Below are positions 61,469 to 64,000 of a stretch of 64,000 nt of DNA, piece after piece; the first letter of the stretch is position 1; each line of letters begins with the position of its first letter. The DNA comes from Lateolabrax maculatus (Eukaryota > Chordata > Actinopteri > Acropomatiformes > Lateolabracidae). A program made the position numbers and the translations under genes. The stretch spans positions 27,927,501 to 27,991,500 of the forward strand of contig CM062206.1 of NCBI GenBank assembly GCA_031216445.1. Direction: 5' to 3'. The notes beneath the pieces were generated by a model, which was not told where the DNA came from, made no database searches, and worked only from the letters and a program-made list of their open reading frames with translations.

Positions 61469-64000
61469 TTTGCAAGGAAGGTTTTTTTCTGTTGCTCTGG
61501 TATTTCAAGTCTGATACTGCATGTTAGTGTTTTTGTTTTTTGTTTCTATTTTGCCGGGCTTGATGCTAAAATGATCTTTTCTTTTCAGATTTTTCAAGAA
61601 GACAAAAAACTTCCTATGCAGTGGTTGTGTAAGTACTGCACATTTTGTGCTGAAAAGAGGTGCTTCTTACTTAAGCATTACCGCTTAAAACACGGGTGCC
61701 ACACTCGAATATCACCACTACCGTGCCTTTATAAGGAGTGCCTGTGCACATTTAAATCTTTCAATGCACTCAAAGTCCACTTATCAACATGGCACACTCA
61801 AAAGGACCTGGGGAACGTGGGTGAAACTGCTTTCCATTGTCAGCTGTGTGACTTTGTGGAGCCTTGCACTGGAGCTGACTTTTTTACCCATTTACGAAGA
61901 CATTTGAAGCTGAAGCAAAAGGTTTCCTGTCCATATCAAGGCTGTAGCTTTCAGAGCAATGTTTATTCAACCTTTAATGCACATAAAAGCAAAGAACATC
62001 AAGACCACAATAAGATGGCATTCAAACCTGAAATTGTGTCACATAATGTACTTGAGGTACCTCCACCTAATATAAATATTCAACCTGAGGATAGTGCCCC
62101 TGAAACTGATCAGGTTGAGTTTGAGGTTACTGAGCTCAATGAAGATGTGGGAGACTTGGAGAGTCAGTTGGAACATAATGTAGCTGCTGTTTTTCTGAAA
62201 ATGTCATCGATTCTTAACATCTCTGAAAATGCCCTGCAAGAAGTTATAGAGCAGATCAACCAAATTTATGTGCTTTCACAGCCATTGTTACATACCTCGG
62301 TTGGAAAAATACTAAATCAACATTGTGGAGATGTTGAGGACTCTTAAGTGAGTGAGATAGCTAAAGTATTTACTGAGAATAATGTATTCCTGAAATTCAC
62401 TTCTACTAGGGGGTCATTGTCAACCACTAGCAAGCGAACATCATACATTTGAAAAGAATTCTCAGTGGTGACGCCTATTGAGTTTGTCCTAAAAAATGAC
62501 AGGCAGACAGTTGTGTATATCCCCATACTAAAAATGCTGCAGACATTACTAAACAATGGAGAAATTTTAGATAAGGCCATGTCATCTGAGACAAATTTGT
62601 CACAAGGATACAGATCTCACAGGGATGGTTACCGGTTTAAAGACAATTCTCTCTTGACAGAGGAAGAATTCAGGATTGCTCTTTTCTTGTACATAGATGA
62701 TTTTGAGGTGGCTAAGCCCTTGGGAACCTCCAGAAAGAAACACAAGCTGCCATCTACTGGGTACTTGGAAATCTACACCCTAAATATCGCTCCTCTCTTC
62801 ATTCCATTCAGCTTGCTCTACTCATCATCGCTGAAGATGATATCAGGAAGTTGACTTTAAATGAGAGACCACAGTCTATTGAAGAATTAAAAGTGCAACT
62901 GGTAGATAAACTGTCACTGCAGTATGACTTTAAACTGCAGTATGAAGATCAAGACTTCCATAATGCCCTCTGCAATTTGACTGAAATAACTGATTTACCT
63001 GAAAGAGCTACGCTCAAAATCATCCCTCTTGTGACTCTCCATTTAACCGCATTGTCATCACCCACCACAACATCAGACACTGAGTGCAGCACAGCAGACA
63101 CTGAGATCCTGTCGACAGGAAGAGCATCACCATCGCTAAGACAACAGTGGCCAGATTTCTTTGACATACCCAATTTCTCAGTTGATGTTGACTATAGACT
63201 CAGACAGGCAGATCTTGCCTTTATGAAGGATGGAACACGTATGACTCTACCACGAGATATGAAGCATGACATACTAGAAAAGCTTGCTGAGACGATGTAC
63301 AGTTTCAAGGCTTACCCTAAAGATGATGACTTCAGCAGTGTTGCAAAAGCACTAATTAGCAAACACCCCTGCCTCACTGAGCCTGGACCACACAGATGGT
63401 ATGGCTGGAAAAACAGCCTTAAATTATCGCACAAAGCTTCAAAAAGCTGGATGTGAGGATGTAGCAATCAATGGAGGCAAAAGAAGTAAAGGCAACCCAG
63501 AAGGAGAATCCTCAAGCAAGAATATCAAACGGCCAAAAAGAGGTGAAGCAAACTACCTACCTAACTTACCTGAAGGACATGATGAAACAAGCCTTGAAAA
63601 TGCCAGAAAGGTTCTCGTGGAAGAAATGAAGAAGAAACAACCCAATGGCACTCTCATCTCACAAATGATGGACCAATCATTCCCACTACGCAGACAAGAA
63701 ATTGTAGAAAAGGAACCTGCTGTACAGAACATTGTTGAACGATGGCCAGCACTCTTCACAGACAGGTAAACTATTTTTGTTCTCAACCAATAAAATAATG
63801 CCTATCAAAAAGAAATTCAAGGTGTGTGGCTAGAAATCCAAACACACTTGTTGGAATGTTAACACTTCTGCCATCTCTCCATCCCTACCCACCCCTCTCT
63901 CTACTTTTCAGGTGTTTGCTGAGTTCAACAGAATCGCAAGTAAGAATCTTGAGGGAGACTTCTTTGAGGCTCTGGACCAGTATACCCCACGTTTCATTGA
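61469..64000 (+). mobile_element. 5'-truncated transposon, copy 8 (short unit, cut by window end)
   Basis: Identical junction at 61468/61469, then the zinc-finger exon. The window ends inside exon 4, so the right terminus is not seen. Confidence 0.85.
61616..64000 (+). pseudogene. Zinc-finger / SAMD3-like gene, copy 8 (promoterless, cut by window end)
   Basis: Exon 3 61616-63765 and the start of exon 4 (63912-64000). Same stops (62345 and 62450) and frameshifts. Leu at residue 4 and Phe in the PB1-like domain as in copies 6 and 7, but Tyr (not Ser) near 63554, as in copies 0-5. Confidence 0.8.

Larger units (their letters stand above)
1..64000 (+). repeat. Tandem array of compound transposon/ERV units (two unit lengths)
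   Basis: The same sequence recurs head to tail across the window. A fixed landmark just after the exon 3 donor falls at 286, 11620, 17538, 23454, 34803, 40727, 52083, 57954 and about 63826, giving spacings of 11334, 5918, 5916, 11349, 5924, 11356, 5871 and about 5872. Long spacings contain an extra block of about 5.5 kb (end of ERV, LTR, LINE, ERV 5' part and transposon 5' part). Copies differ by scattered single bases and by microsatellite length only. All parts lie on the + strand in every unit. The order after the partial first copy is long, short, short, long, short, long, short, short (cut). Confidence 0.97.

Noticed and set aside
1..64000. CRISPR array or satellite DNA
   Set aside because: The repeat units are 5.9-11.4 kb and contain spliced genes and retroelements; there are no short regular repeats with unique spacers.

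Overview
The window looks like a vertebrate, most probably teleost fish, genome. It contains spliced genes with GT-AG introns, an endogenous retrovirus (ERV) pol, a CR1/L2-type LINE fragment of a kind common in fish, and AT-rich non-coding DNA with TA, TG and GATA microsatellites. I see no bacterial-type operons, no rRNA or tRNA genes and no CRISPR array.

The whole 64 kb is one head-to-tail array of a compound mobile-element unit, in two sizes. Nine copies of the same spliced gene are present: copy 0 (cut by the window start), copies 1-7, and copy 8 (cut by the window end). Copies 1, 4 and 6 have complete 5' parts (units of about 11.3 kb). Copies 2, 3, 5, 7 and 8 lack about 5.5 kb upstream (units of about 5.9 kb). 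The order is ?-L-S-S-L-S-L-S-S. Copies are nearly identical, so the expansion or homogenisation is recent.

A long unit reads: ERV pol 5' part (spacer plus N-terminal reverse transcriptase, RT); a 7.4 kb DNA transposon with CACTG...CAGTG ends and a 4-bp AGTA target-site duplication; ERV pol 3' part (C-terminal RT, RNase H remnant, integrase remnant); one LTR; a LINE fragment; about 200 bp of unassigned sequence; then the next ERV 5' part. The transposon sits exactly inside the RT coding region: leaving out the element and one AGTA copy would make the RT frame continuous. The ERV therefore recorded a transposition event before the array formed.

The transposon carries a gene with a non-coding 5' exon, four C2H2 zinc fingers, a transposase-like N-terminal segment and, fused behind it, a PB1-like/'SAMD3-like' C-terminal protein of a multicopy fish family. 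Every complete copy has the same two in-frame stops and two frameshifts in exon 3, so the gene was already a pseudogene, or a non-autonomous derivative, before amplification. The last three exons are still open in every copy.

Short units arose by one deletion joining the ERV integrase remnant to intron sequence just upstream of the zinc-finger exon. They lack the transposon left end, the candidate promoters and exons 1-2. If transcribed, they would depend on read-through from an upstream long unit. Long units also hold a 128-bp-arm inverted repeat in intron 1 that could form a long RNA hairpin. Linked single-base variants show that the 3' half of each copy travels with the junction type that follows it, which is a record of how the array was recombined.
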